This document shows, piece after piece, positions 1 to 11,242 of a stretch of 64,000 nucleotides of DNA. Every line of letters begins with the position of its first letter. The stretch's first letter is position 1. A model generated the notes under the pieces. That model had not been told where the DNA came from and ran no database searches. It saw only the letters and a list, made by a program, of their open reading frames with translations. A program made the position numbers and the translations under genes. Origin of the DNA: Sipunculus nudus (Eukaryota; Annelida; Sipuncula; Golfingiida; Sipunculidae); NCBI GenBank assembly GCA_026874595.1, contig CM049318.1:40714456-40778455 (forward strand), in the 5' to 3' direction.

Positions 1-1200
1 AATTTTGGGTTATTATCCATTATTTCTGCATATAATGAGACAAAAGAAGAATTAAAGGGGCCCAATTACCAATAAAGCATGTTTAATTAACACTAAAAAT
101 AGCTTCTTCCCTAAAAATAAATTTGTACCTGGCAAAATATTGCCTTAAACCCGTTTGCTTACTCCTGTAAACAAGTGTACCGGGCGCGATCACATGTGTC
201 AACATAAACAGTGAGTGTATCTCCCGGGCAAACACAAGTCAATCAGGAGATGCTCAATCGGGCCTCCAGTCACACGGCCTTGTTATGACAAACAAACACA
301 GGTTGACTGTGTTTACCAACACGCAGATTTATAACAAAGTGTTTATCAGCCGTATGCGAGTTACTGGGACTGTGTGTTGGGCTGGTTCTGCTGGGAAACT
401 TTTGTTTAAAGCAAAACTGAACTGATATTTTGAATGAAAATGGCAGAATATTGCCAATGATTATTTCCTATAAATAATATGACTATATATAATTAGATAT
501 ATACAGATATAAAAACATATATCTTTAACGCTTCTTTCGAACTCGGGTCTACATAAAATGATCAAATTAAATTAATGATATTGTGATAAAATGATGTGAA
601 ATTTACAAGTAAGTTAGTCAGTAAGTATTTATAAGTATAAACAAATATAATATTACGATGCATGCATGGCTTATATACATGCTCTTTAACCAATATTTGT
701 ATATATGGATATTAATAATACTTTTTATTTAAAAAGGGGCCTATATTTTGTTAAATAATGTCATTGCCCCTGAAGTAAGTTATTAGCCGCCGAGTCTACA
801 GTCTATGTTTTAGTTTTTCACATGCTCAGACTGTTGCCAAATTGCGCTACTCATGTAATTAAAAAGCAAAGGAAGAGTCCATTCTTCTTTAAGCTAATAT
901 TTTATAATATACGTCGCGGAAATGTTTATATGCCAATGGCAACATCAAGTGTAAATGATAATTATTTATTTAGAGTCTGCAGTTGGCAGCGTTATGTAAT
1001 ATTAATGTGCGTGGGTTGGACCAGTAAAGCGCCCGCAGCACGTCTGCATCTATATTTAGAACATCAGTCCTCATTTGTGACTTGTGTGACTTCTGTTCAT
1101 GGAATCCCCGTCTGTAACCTATTTCAGGTATTATAGTGCAAAGGTCAGAGGTTAGAAACCTGTTGACCCACTAACCTAAAATAATCATTCCCATCATTCC
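1..1200. other. Upstream flank of the Ral gene, no gene seen
   Basis: AT-rich sequence with short open frames only. The 104-codon frame at 822-1136 has no recognisable domain and no family resemblance. Around 180-380 the base composition is somewhat less AT-rich, which fits the approach to a promoter, but I see no defined element. Confidence 0.5.
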
Positions 1201-1212
1201 GTGTATGACAGT

Positions 1213-1226
1213 CCGCCATCTTCCGG
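1213..1226 (+). promoter_or_regulatory. Probable Ral core promoter motif (YY1/ETS-like)
   Basis: CCGCCATCTTCCGG combines a YY1-type GCCATCTT core with an ETS-type TTCCGG core. Both are typical of TATA-less housekeeping promoters at or near the start site. It lies about 110 bases before a strong splice donor (CAG|GTAAGT, GT at 1335-1336). No TATA box is evident. Assigning it to Ral is inference from position: it is the only such combination upstream of the first coding exon on this strand. Confidence 0.55.
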
Positions 1227-1334
1227 TTATCAGAAGTTCGCCGGTTCACAACAGTCGAATTTGGAGAAAATTAAACAAAGTTTGATTGGATTACCTGTGG
1301 TGTAACCATATCCAAAAAGCCATTTAACAAACAG
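1227..1334 (+). other. RALA: Proposed non-coding exon 1 of Ral (5' UTR)
   Basis: The right edge is set by the consensus donor CAG|GTAAGT. The left edge is approximate, placed after the promoter motif. If joined to the acceptor at 10967-10968, the reading frame of the Ral start codon extends back to a TAA at 1303-1305 with no ATG in between. That makes the ATG at 11015 the first in-frame start, and I see no upstream ATG in the last 80 bases of this exon. Vertebrate Ral genes are also thought to begin coding in exon 2 (recalled, not checked). No transcript evidence is available here. Confidence 0.5.
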
Positions 1335-2127
1335 GTAAGTAAATGACAGTGTTCCTAAGTGAGTCGATGTATGCATTTGTTTTCAGTTTAGCCATAACTG
1401 CTTGGACATAGTGGTGGAAAAGTCAGTCCACACTGTCGCCCATTCATACGACTGGTGATAGTCTTGGCGATGAGCAATCGTTTATTTTCCCACAGGTCGC
1501 CTCAATAGAGTTGAATAAACCGTGGCGGAAACGTTAAACACACAGAGTGGTACATAAGTGTTCGCTCAGATGTTCACTGGATTACTGACAACGCAGCAGT
1601 TCCTGCTTTATGCAAAGAAAAATGACACAATCGGCCACACCTCCCGGAGTGAATGACTCGCTGACTCAGACTCGGCGATTGTTTACATGTGTACATGAAC
1701 CCTGTGTGGGTGGGGTCGTTTCCTAATTAAGTCCCACTTGTTGTCAGTTCCTATTAGTTCAGTAAGACTTTGAAGTGTTGATGGGTACTTTCTGTTTGTC
1801 TTAGATGTGTTTTGTTAAGCAAAAAATAATTTGATTTTTACTTTAATCTTGCCAGTTTTCATATTTCAGTGTAGTTGACGGCAGAACTATAGAAACAGGG
1901 CTTCAGCCTACCGCCGGTAAAACGGGTGTCGCATATAATAAATTGTTTCCTGGAAAAGGCTGATACATATCATTTTCCTCAGAATTCCCGTATTTAATTT
2001 TGCTCATAGATGGAGTTTATTATATTAGAGGAGGAAAATAGTAAATGGTTTCCCATTTTCGTGATAGATGCCTCTTCAATCGCAGATATAAATGAACAAA
2101 ACTTCCTCCTGCAGGTATCTCGTCTTC

Positions 2128-2195
2128 ACGGCTCACTTAGTAGTGTGTAGGGCTCCTAGTCCAGAGATCGTAGGTTCGATTCCCGATTCAGGCGA
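2128..2195 (+). repeat. tRNA-like SINE head
   Basis: The segment begins with a GGCTCACTTAGTAGTG box resembling a tRNA A box. About 30 bases later it carries GGTTCGATTCC (2173-2183), a perfect match to the RNA polymerase III B-box consensus. No acceptor-stem pairing or clean anticodon arm could be drawn, so it looks like the head of a tRNA-derived SINE rather than a functional tRNA. Confidence 0.5.
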
Positions 2196-2567
2196 CTTCT
2201 GATGCTTAGTAGTTGTTTATGTTTGAAGAGTTGAGTGTAGGGACATCTACAGGGAAAAGTAGGAGTTAAAATAGGGAATGAGAGGTGACAATTTTAGTTA
2301 TATGTTCCTCAATACAAGCGAAGCCCCCGTACTATAGTGGTTCCTAGTTGACTTCATTACTGACATTAGACATATATACTTTCTTACACAGTTAGCCCCA
2401 CCTTACCAAAACTTACCATTATGGACATATACTTCAAAGTTTCATCACAGTTCTGGAAAATTTAGGTCATTTTCGAGAAATGAAAGTGATAACATTACCT
2501 TCTGGGGCTTCCTGGATTGAAGCTTTTTTTATGACTTAGTGCAGAGTTTGCGAAATCTTCCAGTCCT

Positions 2568-2590
2568 CAGCAGGACAGTGGGTCCTGCTG
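2568..2590. repeat. Short perfect hairpin
   Basis: CAGCAGGAC (2568-2576) and GTCCTGCTG (2582-2590) form a perfect 9-bp stem around a 5-base loop. CAGGAC/GTCCTG words recur nearby (2560-2635) and again around 6565-6625, suggesting a degenerate dispersed repeat. No function is assigned. Confidence 0.5.
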
Positions 2591-3364
2591 CAGAAGACTT
2601 ATTGCCAGTCCTGTCAGATCTCTGCAGGACCTGCCCTGAAGTATGTTAATTCAGTGAACGGTAACAAGCAGAAAGCATATGTAACAATGAGTGTCAATAG
2701 TTTTGTGAATTTATGAATATCATATTTAAGATATTTTGTTGTATGCAAGACTTCCTCAGCACTATTCAGCCTACTCTTGGTTTGGAACTTTAACTGCATT
2801 ATTTTACCTGTTAATTACACCTATAATATATAACCATACTGAATATCCTCTCAACTTTGTAAACATGTTTATATTTTATATGTGGCGGTTGATAGTGACG
2901 TGAACTTGAATATAATTCAATGGCTATTGACATATAAATAACAATCAGCGTTGAAAATATTAGCTTATTTTAATTCTCATGTGTCACAATTACAGACCTA
3001 TCTTATTTTATTTGACTGTGCAAGTCAAAATTTTGCTCTTATACCCGGGCCAGACTTGCACTTAGCGCAGAATCATACTCAGAATCAATTCTGAATAGAA
3101 ACAACCTGAAGCGATTGGTAACAGACAGGAACCGCTCCGAGAACCCTGGCACTAAATCAACATGAAATCACGTAATTCTTATCTTATCGGACATTTAACC
3201 TTATGATTATGATCACCTCCTAGACTTCGTCAGTGCCAGGATCAATATTAAATTATACTTTATATGCCCAATTTTACTCAGGGCCTTATGGTCTTGGTTG
3301 AAAAATTAGTCTCATGGAAACCGTGAGCTTTTTCCGAACAGCGTGACCGATATCCGCACACTCA

Positions 3365-3462
3365 TTCCCGCCAAAAATTTTATGAATGAAGTCACGTGAG
3401 CAGATTCTTACTATTAATATCTGATTGGCTCTCTGGCTACTGGGAGTCGTCAATTAGCCAAT
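3365..3462. promoter_or_regulatory. Promoter-like cluster in intron 1 (E2F, E-box, two CCAAT)
   Basis: The cluster holds an E2F-type site TTCCCGCCAAAA (3365-3376), a CACGTG E-box (3393-3398) and two CCAAT boxes in opposite orientation (ATTGG 3424-3428, CCAAT 3458-3462) about 34 bp apart. This combination is common in cell-cycle or housekeeping promoters. No convincing downstream coding exon or donor was found on either strand, so it may be an alternative Ral promoter, an enhancer, or chance. Confidence 0.35.
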
Positions 3463-6400
3463 CACAGGAACGTATGCGTGGCAAATCACCAGTCAGTCAC
3501 CAAGGTCTGTCTGGGTGTCAAAATAGAATCTGACATCGCTGGTTGACAAATATGGATAACGAAAAGAACTCTGTTTATGCCGAAAGGCGATGAACATTCA
3601 CATTATATATGAGCAAATGAAAAGTATTTCCTCTCGTTGATGTTTAACTGCTACTTGCCTAATTTGTTAGTGCAATGTGCGCCTATTATTATATCTAATT
3701 TCATCAAACCAGCGGGAAAACTCTTCTGGTTTTGCAGTGTTTTGCCCGCGTGGCGAAATTGTGAAAATCTTGTGAATGGTTTGGGAACCGAATTGTCTGG
3801 TCTTGCGCCTCTGGTTAATATGCCACCACGATTATTGCCACACAAATAATTGTCGATGCTAACAACAGTTTGTGTGAATCTCGACGAATTCGTCTTTTAC
3901 AGAGATATCGTAACTGCACTAGTGTATCAAGACTATTTTTATTCTTTGCCCGTCTGCTGATCAAATGCAACGAGCAACACCTGTTACGTTAAGCCATGGG
4001 TCACTACGTAAAGTCATGCGAGCTACGATGTTTGATAGCCAACGCAGGGGCCTCTATTTGACAGTAAATGTAGTGCAGGTCACCATTGCAAACTGATATT
4101 AAACGATTCTGGATTTCTGAAAGCTCTGAGGAATTGGAAATGCCGATATCATGTGACTTAGTGAAGAAAATTTCAAATTTTTCCAGGTTACCCAGACTCC
4201 GTGTCAAGTTGCCAATTCCGTTTCAAAATGCGTTTTCCGCGAATTCCGTCCGTTTCCTGCGATCACGGAAAATCATTGGCTCTACATTTGTTTTTGATGT
4301 TTGCAAAATAGTGAAAACAAGACCTTTATTATTAAAATTTAATGGTGTCACCGGTATTGAGAAAACATGAAAAATGTGTACCCCTTCCCCACAATCCCGG
4401 ATTTAGAATTTAAAATTGCCCAAAATGTGTCTTTTGATTACAAAAATGCAGCGTGCACCTCAAGGTTGCAGAGAAAATGTTGTCTCCTGATCTGCTCGTC
4501 GTTGTTTCTATTTTTTTTATTTTGCAATAAACCAGTTACCTTAAAATGTCTCAACAGATTCATAACAAACTCCCTTTGAGGTATCCAAAAATATTCCTTG
4601 ACTTATACAATTGTCATTCTATTCTAAATCTTAATCTTGGCTGAAAATTGTTACTTTCTGAAATTTTCAGGAAAATATCAAAATATTTTCACCAATTACC
4701 TGTGGTCATAATTGTTAATGTCATGTTCGTTGCCCCTATGCTCATTTGAAAATCTCGCTGGTCAACTAAATTGATTTCGAAAAATTCGAAGGTACAACGT
4801 GAACATGTGCCCGTTTTGGATAAAAATAACATGAAAACAAGCAATTTTCGTTTTAAACTGAGGTGGGTTGACGATCGGTGATCTGCCAGAGAAATCTCTT
4901 GACTCGTTTTGATCCCGTCGGCTGTCATGAAGAGCTCACGCAAAACAGATTGAATGGGACAAGTGGCTGTTCCTTTTACCGTACACAGTACACTGCGCAC
5001 AGCTGTTCAATTTAATTTCTAATAGATGAACAGGGAAGTACAGCACAGAACGGAACAGCTTACTGGAGCGCCACCGTGTGTTTGTTTAAGAGACTAAGTT
5101 CATGTTCTATGTGAAAACGCATGCTACCACATATTACATCGGATTTGTTTTCCACTGGCAGTTTGACTTTTTGGACATAACAGTTCATCAAATAGTAGAA
5201 ATATTACTGCTGAAATGAATTATGTTATTATATTATACAGTGTAAGATAAAACAAGCCAAATATCCTTGAATAACTTTTGAGACCAGCTAGCATAAAAGT
5301 CAGTAAGTACTACCAACCGTGTCCATCAACAAGTTCTGCTGCTGGCCTCGTGGTTCACTACAGGAAAAATGTCAAAGTTGAAAGAAAAGAAACTGCAGGG
5401 GACAGTATCACAAGAAAGGTGGAAAGATGATATTCAGACATTTTGGCAGCAAGAATTTTCACACATTTTGTCATCAAAAATTTGGCGCGAAGGAAAAATC
5501 GTTCGCGCAAGAAGCATTTTGCCTAACCTTCGCCGAATGAAACGATCCTCCTCGCAGTTGATTCGTTCAAATTCTAATGTCATTCGATCCCTGTTGGGAT
5601 TTTAGAGTGTGTGTAAGGATTAACTCGTTTATGACTAGCCCATCAGACTTACCAGCCTGGACTTTAGGGTAGTCCGATGGCGAACTTGAGTAGCCCCAGG
5701 CGTCGGGCAATAGGGTTTGTCGGGCCCTGATAACGTTTTAGTGAATGCAGGGTTTACGCTGACGGTGAAAATCAGATAACGCACCATGCAGTATTTGATA
5801 GACCAGCTCTGATGAACATGTCATAATCTGTGATAATAATTAAAAGGTTACATAAGTTCATGATGGAGCCAGGTGACAGTTGGGTGTCTCAAACCACATT
5901 CTTCAGATTTGAAATGAGTTGGAATTTGGCGATTGATTCCAGCAAAGAATAGCCGGTGACATTCCTTAGCCTTGTTAAAATATTTCAAAGAAAGTAAATC
6001 GGTCTCTTTTATGTAATTAAGATTTTGTCTGTCTGTTTTAGGGGGGCTCGTGCATGTTGGAAAAGCAGCTGTCAGTGCCGGTTTGTCATTTCACAAATAT
6101 ATTAATAATTATACATAATTTTCCGGGCTTCATTGTTGATCAACATGGTTTAAAATGTAACCTAGCAGATTTATTCGTAAGCATTTGCGTTTCTGTTTAA
6201 TAAAATAAATTTGATTTAAGATACTAAGAAGTTCATTCAATAAAAAGAGTATTTTGAATAAGCTTGTGTATTTTTCCGTATCAGTAATATGTATACCCGC
6301 ATGCTTACACATACCACAAGAGTACAAATGTTTTTTTAAAGGAACATTTTGCCAAAGCCCTGTGTTAGATCCTATTGTTAATTAAATGGCTTGGAGCGCA

Positions 6401-6480
6401 AATGATAATATATGACATTTTCTTAAGAACAAAGCAACCATAAAAAATATTTGTTTTAAATATATATCATAATTGCCAAC

Positions 6481-6484
<4 letters not shown>

Positions 6485-6532
<48 letters not shown>
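6485..6532. repeat. (TA)n microsatellite
   Basis: Uninterrupted alternating TA of roughly 45 bases within intron 1. Confidence 0.95.
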
Positions 6533-6533
<1 letters not shown>

Positions 6534-6689
6534 AACTAGGTGCTATATATAGCTTTCCTTTGCCAGGACCATCAGGACTCCTGAAATTTATGCAGGACTC
6601 GTGACAATTTTGATAGGACTCTTCAAAATTTTAGCCTAGCGAAACCCCTGGGCTCCTGAAAGTTTATGCAGTTTGCTTCAGTAGTGTAC

Positions 6690-6775
6690 AAGTTCATGCG
6701 TAATAATGCTAACAGACAAATAACAGGTCTACAAACAGACAGGTGACATCATAACCTCCTTGGTCTGGTAATTAA
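6690..6775 (+). repeat. Non-LTR retrotransposon/SINE 3' tail fragment
   Basis: The sequence reads through ATGCGTAATAATGCTAACAGAC and then CATAACCTCCTTGG. The same ordered words recur at 47730-47850 and 55890-55975 in this window. The pattern 'GTAAT..CTAACAGAC...ATAACCTCCTTGGxGG' is, from memory, the 3' end of a widespread RTE/Rex-type non-LTR element or SINEs sharing that tail. No reverse-transcriptase coding sequence remains. Confidence 0.5.
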
Positions 6776-7374
6776 AGGACATTTTAAGGATATATAATTT
6801 TCTAAAGACAATTAATTTCTAAATACTGGTAATCCTTTCAGCACTTATTAGAAAACAAGACTTCATTTTGAGCATCAGGGACACTTGCCCCAGCATTCCT
6901 GAAAGTCCTGTATATATATGAATCTAATGCATGTCCATGTCTTGTAAGACAAGATTCCAACATGAATTTAACCCACACAGGTAACCATATACACTTGGAT
7001 GACCATAAAGATGTATCACCCACCTGTGATAAAGGTCCGCCCTATGAATGATTCTAAAGGCACCTGTCACTTGAAGGAAACACCTCTGATATATTATATG
7101 TACACAGCAGGATACATGCAGGTGGGAACTTTTGAAAATTGTAATGTCCCTAGCTGACAGGTGAACATTTTGGAGACTGATTTGTGATGAATTGCTCCTC
7201 ACTAAAATGTCACAGGTAAAAATTTAATGGTTTGACATAGAAAGGCTGAAAATTATCAAGGTGCCCACAGAAATTTTAATATATAAATGTTAAATGACAA
7301 TTTTAAGGCCTTAAATGCCATTAATGTCTATGAAATCACAAAGTGGTCAACCATTCCAAAGGTATATACATGTA

Positions 7375-8287
7375 CAGTGAAACCCCACAATTACGACCAC
7401 CCTTGGGACTGAGCAAAGTGGTCGTGATTTGGGGGTGGTCGTATTTTCGAAACTCTTACAGTGGTGGCATATAACACGCTGATATTTAATGTGTATCAGA
7501 GTTTATCTATTGCATATCTTTAATATGAATTATAACAAAATATTTTACTTAGCGGAGGACCCTTATTATGATTTTTGTGTGTGTGTGTAGCTGAACATAT
7601 TTATTCATGATAAAAATAATATACATGTACACATACGGAGTGACTGATGATTAACAAATAATAACACTAAGGCAATATGATTACAACCTACTGAATGCAT
7701 ATTGAACATAATACGTGGCTGTCATATATTTAGCCTTCCGCTTGAGTATATATATTGCGTCCACTTGAGTTTTCCCGACGCTTAACTGCTGAGCAATTTG
7801 GTGCTGACTGCGCGTGGTGTTGCCGCCTTGATTAACTCCACTTTATCCTTCAAGGATAGCTCTTTCAGAGGCATGGTTGCCTAACAGCAAGCAATTTAAA
7901 TGCAAAGTTAACCAGTAGAGAAATAAACTGACAACGATCTATCAAAAAAGGCAAGTTAATTTGAGGGATTTCCCCCCCATGCAAGCTTTATTTATACATT
8001 TTACTGACTGCTCAATACTCAGTGTCAGTAAGGTATGAACACATTTAGGATTAACTAGGTCGTTAATTTTACCAATGAGAATCGAACAATATGTGATGAG
8101 TTGAAATATTAAGCCCGCAACCCCACACCCAGGGTAGCTACCCCTGGGTAGCTGTAGTACAGGTGATCACTGAGGGGCAATTAGCATCTGACCCCAGGTC
8201 AGACCGTCTCATTAAGTAATCAAGCAAAATGGTTGTAATTGTGGGGTGGTCGCAATTATGGGGTGGTCGCAAGGCAGGGTTACACTG
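7375..8287 (-). mobile_element. pogo/Tigger-type DNA transposon remnant
   Basis: Inverted termini start CAGTGAAACCC on the left (from 7375) and CAGTGTAACCC on the reverse strand at the right (8287). Both sides are flanked by TA (7373-7374 and 8288-8289), the target duplication used by Tc1/mariner/pogo elements. The subterminal regions share ATTACGACCACCC-like words in inverted orientation. The interior holds a broken N-terminal transposase segment on the minus strand. At 913 bp it is far shorter than an autonomous copy, so it is an internally deleted derivative. Confidence 0.75.
7725..7874 (-). pseudogene. Broken pogo/Tigger transposase N-terminal HTH domain
   Basis: Read on the minus strand from the ATG at 7874, the frame begins MPLKELSLKDKVELIKAA. 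A one-base frameshift follows near 7812-7815, and the next frame continues RSQHQIAQQLSVGKTQVD and ends near ILKRKA. This order matches the psq/CENP-B-type helix-turn-helix that opens pogo-family transposases: a basic start, a KVELI helix, then QIAQQ-VGKTQV as the recognition helix. The uncorrected frame stops in the SS* just after the shift. No DDE catalytic domain follows. It is a non-functional relic. Confidence 0.7.
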
Positions 8288-8289
8288 TA

Positions 8290-10968
8290 CATGTTTCCTT
8301 ATCTATTTCAAATAAGTTGATATATTTGACACATGGTCTTCTAAATATTGCATGCATGTAACAATCCACGCACAGGTTTACATTATTTCCTATCATTCCT
8401 TATAATAAATCCGTTTCCTTGACCATTGAAGCAATATTAGCCCAGTAACCCATCCAGTGCAGTGCTCAATGGGGAAGTTATTAATTTTATTGGGACACCT
8501 TAAGAAATATTGAGGACTGTTACTTTTGATTTGTTTATGTCTGGAGGACCAGTGGTCCCAAAACTATTTTAGAGCCCTGATGATATTTTAAGGTATAGGT
8601 ACAATATTAAATGTATGCATGTTCAAATTCAGTAAAAATTGCTTCTGCTATGACTTTAAACCTGGACATATGGCTGAAAGATGAACAGCAAATTTATGTA
8701 TGTAATAGCATATACTCATAATTTTGACATGTGATCTGTGACATCTGGTTTTTGGTGTGTACACAAAATAGCAGCCTCATCAACTAGGGCCCAAAGCATA
8801 AATTTGCTAGAAATTGGGAGAAATAAGTCTGTCAGGGTTCAATGAGGGTGTGGAGAGATGACACAGACCTAATCAAAGGACTGTCCACGTAGAAGTCTAT
8901 CTGTCGAGTGAGTTTGGTGGCAATGGGTTGTGTATCAGCAAAGAGGAGACCAGATTAACCCTTTCTTTTGACCATGCCCAAATTATCAAATTATTGGTGG
9001 ATACTATACATGTCAATATGTGTTGTAATATTCTTAAATTTGTGAAGTTTCTTATAACATGTTAAATAAAGGTCTTTGAAAACTAATGATGGTCCTTGGG
9101 GATTCTTAGGAAATATTTATTCCAAAACATTTGAATGAACTGAATTGGTCAAAGATCTGTTTATAAATATTGTAGATCTATCTGTTATCTGTATACATGT
9201 ATGTTTGTTATAAAAAATGTTCAGTACACCAGGATGTCACTCATGGCGGGTCTGGTAAGTCTGGTAAGTCCCAGTGACCTCAGTTTTGTTGCTGAACTCA
9301 TTTACAGGCAGATTACCAGTAAACCCAGTCATCAGGATGTGTGGCTGTAATCAATTGCATTGCACACAGTTTACTCATCAAGGTTTAGAGCACGTCACAT
9401 CTTAAATTAGCCCCTGTATATATATATTTAAAGCAACGTGTGTGCTGCAGGTAGTTTTTGTGTGAAGGACGACGGGAAGGTTAATCACAGGATAGGGTTT
9501 TGATTGATCTATACAACTATACCATGGGTAATGTAACATTAGGGAGATGCTTTTACAGGTAAATGAAGTCAAGGTGCATGGTTAAGTAATAAGTGTGGTA
9601 TATTGATTTTGGATCAGCCAGCTTCCTTGCATATAATAGTACTTGTTCCGTAATATGGATTACATTTGATGACTTCACTAAAAATACCTACTCTGCCGTG
9701 GTATAAACATGGTGTGTAATATAAAGGGATGGATAAGGATATGAGTCTGGTAATATCAGATATTGTTACAGTAGTAAAATTAAATAGCATTTGTCAAACT
9801 GCTGCACCAGCAAATATTTAACAAAATTACAGATGACAATTTTCTTTTTTCATACTACTGAATTATCCTTACCTTGCTAATATTTCTAATTTCTAAAACA
9901 CAATTGATCCCACCATCACAGTTTGTCAAAACATAACACTAATTTTGACAAAATATAGCACAGTTGACTAACCTTATTACAGGCTACATCAGTGGTTACT
10001 TTTTACTTAAATATCACAAATTAAATATTATTTTTTCAGGCTGATCAATACATTCAAACCTAATTGGCCATTTAGTTTGTAAAATATTCCAAAATGTGTG
10101 TAGCATGTCCTTAATGCATTAATCTTTCTCCCTAAGGACCACAAAATGTGCAGCATCATGTAGAAATTAACCAATTACTGTCGAAGTAGATAGATCGCTG
10201 AGGTACGATGTAGGAAACATTGTATAGAATATTACCAGAGCAGTAACCACAGGGCAACAGTTCACTGGACTAACACATGTGTCAGTGTAGATTAGTGTGG
10301 ATCTTTATTTACAAACAATATAGATTTCAGAATGATTTATTGATTGCACTTTGCCTGTAAAGGTTGTTTACAAACACAAAGTAACAATATAGTTCTGAGT
10401 GTGCATGGCCTGAAAGACTAAACCTTCCCAACTTTTATTCACCAGTTGATCTTTCTTAGCTCTGAAGAAGCAATAAATAGTTTACAAGTACAATGACGTA
10501 TGTATAAATAATTTTCAAGATAAAGCTTTATTTGGTAACTTTCCCCTCAATTCAGTCAGCGTTATTACCCATTGGCAAAGGACCAGGCTTTCTTTTAAAA
10601 GAGCATTTCAGACCCCTTAGTTGCACAAGTTATAGACTGTTATTTTTGAAATTTGATTTGGTGTCCTGAAATCTGATAGGAGCCCTAGTCAAAATCTGCA
10701 AGGGTAAAAGGGGAATTCTTAAAATTGTCTGCAGGATTGTGAATTGGCATACATATTTGCAGCCTGGTGGTTTCTTCAGATATTCTGTTCCAGCCCACAG
10801 TGATGTCATTCACCGTTAAGCAGCTAGCTGTGTTACCAGTACCATTATGAGGACAGACAGTGAAATATACAGCCTCTGCCTTTATTATATTTGGGTAAAA
10901 AAAGGGTGATCATTTTTATGGTTATACCTTTCTGTTTTATGATAATACAGTTTGTTTGTATTTTACAG
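8290..10968. other. Intron 1 distal part, nothing definable
   Basis: AT-rich unique-looking sequence up to the exon 2 acceptor. No open frame with recognisable homology and no clear repeat boundary was found. Confidence 0.4.
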
Positions 10969-11014
10969 GAAACAAAAGGATTATTATCATTGGGATTCCA
11001 GTAACAGCACAACC

Positions 11015-11122
11015 ATGTCGAAGGCCAAGCCAGCACCGCCAGCTGTCATCCACAAGGTCATCATGGTCGGTAGTGGAGGTGTTGGAAAATCAGCCCTCAC
11101 GCTACAGTTTATGTATGATGAG
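11015..11122 (+). CDS. RALA: Ral small GTPase, coding exon 1 (residues 1-36)
   Basis: This exon starts Ral, the Ras-family GTPase that cycles between GDP and GTP at the plasma membrane and endomembranes. It drives exocyst (Sec5/Exo84) and RalBP1-dependent vesicle traffic downstream of Ras-RalGDS. The exon begins after the acceptor TTTTACAG (ends 10968), has 46 bases of 5' UTR, and starts at the ATG at 11015 with A at -3. Residues 1-12 are a short variable Ala/Pro-rich N-terminus beginning MSK, as in fly Ral. Residues 19-26 are the P-loop GSGGVGKS, and the exon ends QFMYDE at the phase-0 donor GAG|GTAAGA (11123). The whole joined protein is 208 residues, close to human RalA at 206. The other exons are at 31394-31602, 60836-61010 and 63676-63810. 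Invertebrates usually have a single Ral gene, so RalA versus RalB is not meaningful. Confidence 0.97.
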
Positions 11123-11242
11123 GTAAGACTGACATATATATAGTGAAATGGGGGCAATGAATCTGGGATTATCCATGAGTACCATTCCATCTTTCTTGGG
11201 TTAGTCTTTTAATTTGTTGAAATATCGAGAATTGAAATAATT

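Larger units (their letters stand above)
1335..10968 (+). other. Ral intron 1 (about 9.6 kb)
   Basis: Bounded by the GTAAGT donor at 1335 and the TTTTACAG acceptor ending at 10968. It holds a tRNA-like SINE head, a hairpin at 2568-2590, a promoter-like motif cluster at 3365-3462, a TA microsatellite, a non-LTR-type 3' tail and a decayed pogo-like transposon, listed separately. Short open frames at 3637-3849, 4086-4370, 4689-5000 (minus strand) and 5369-5605 have no recognisable domain. The stretch 8290-10968 shows nothing definable. Confidence 0.6.

Noticed and set aside
822..1136. 104-codon frame upstream of Ral as a separate small gene
   Set aside because: The composition is unremarkable, with no recognised domain or start context.
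2128..2195. Functional tRNA gene
   Set aside because: The B box is perfect, but no acceptor stem or consistent cloverleaf could be drawn. A SINE head is more likely.
4086..5000. Frames at 4086-4370 (+) and 4689-5000 (-)
   Set aside because: No recognisable family, no repeat-based or splice evidence, and opposite strands. Left as unexplained sequence.
5369..5605. Plus-strand frame of 78 codons with a basic C-terminal half
   Set aside because: No domain, homology, promoter or splice support was recognised. The length is within what random frames give.
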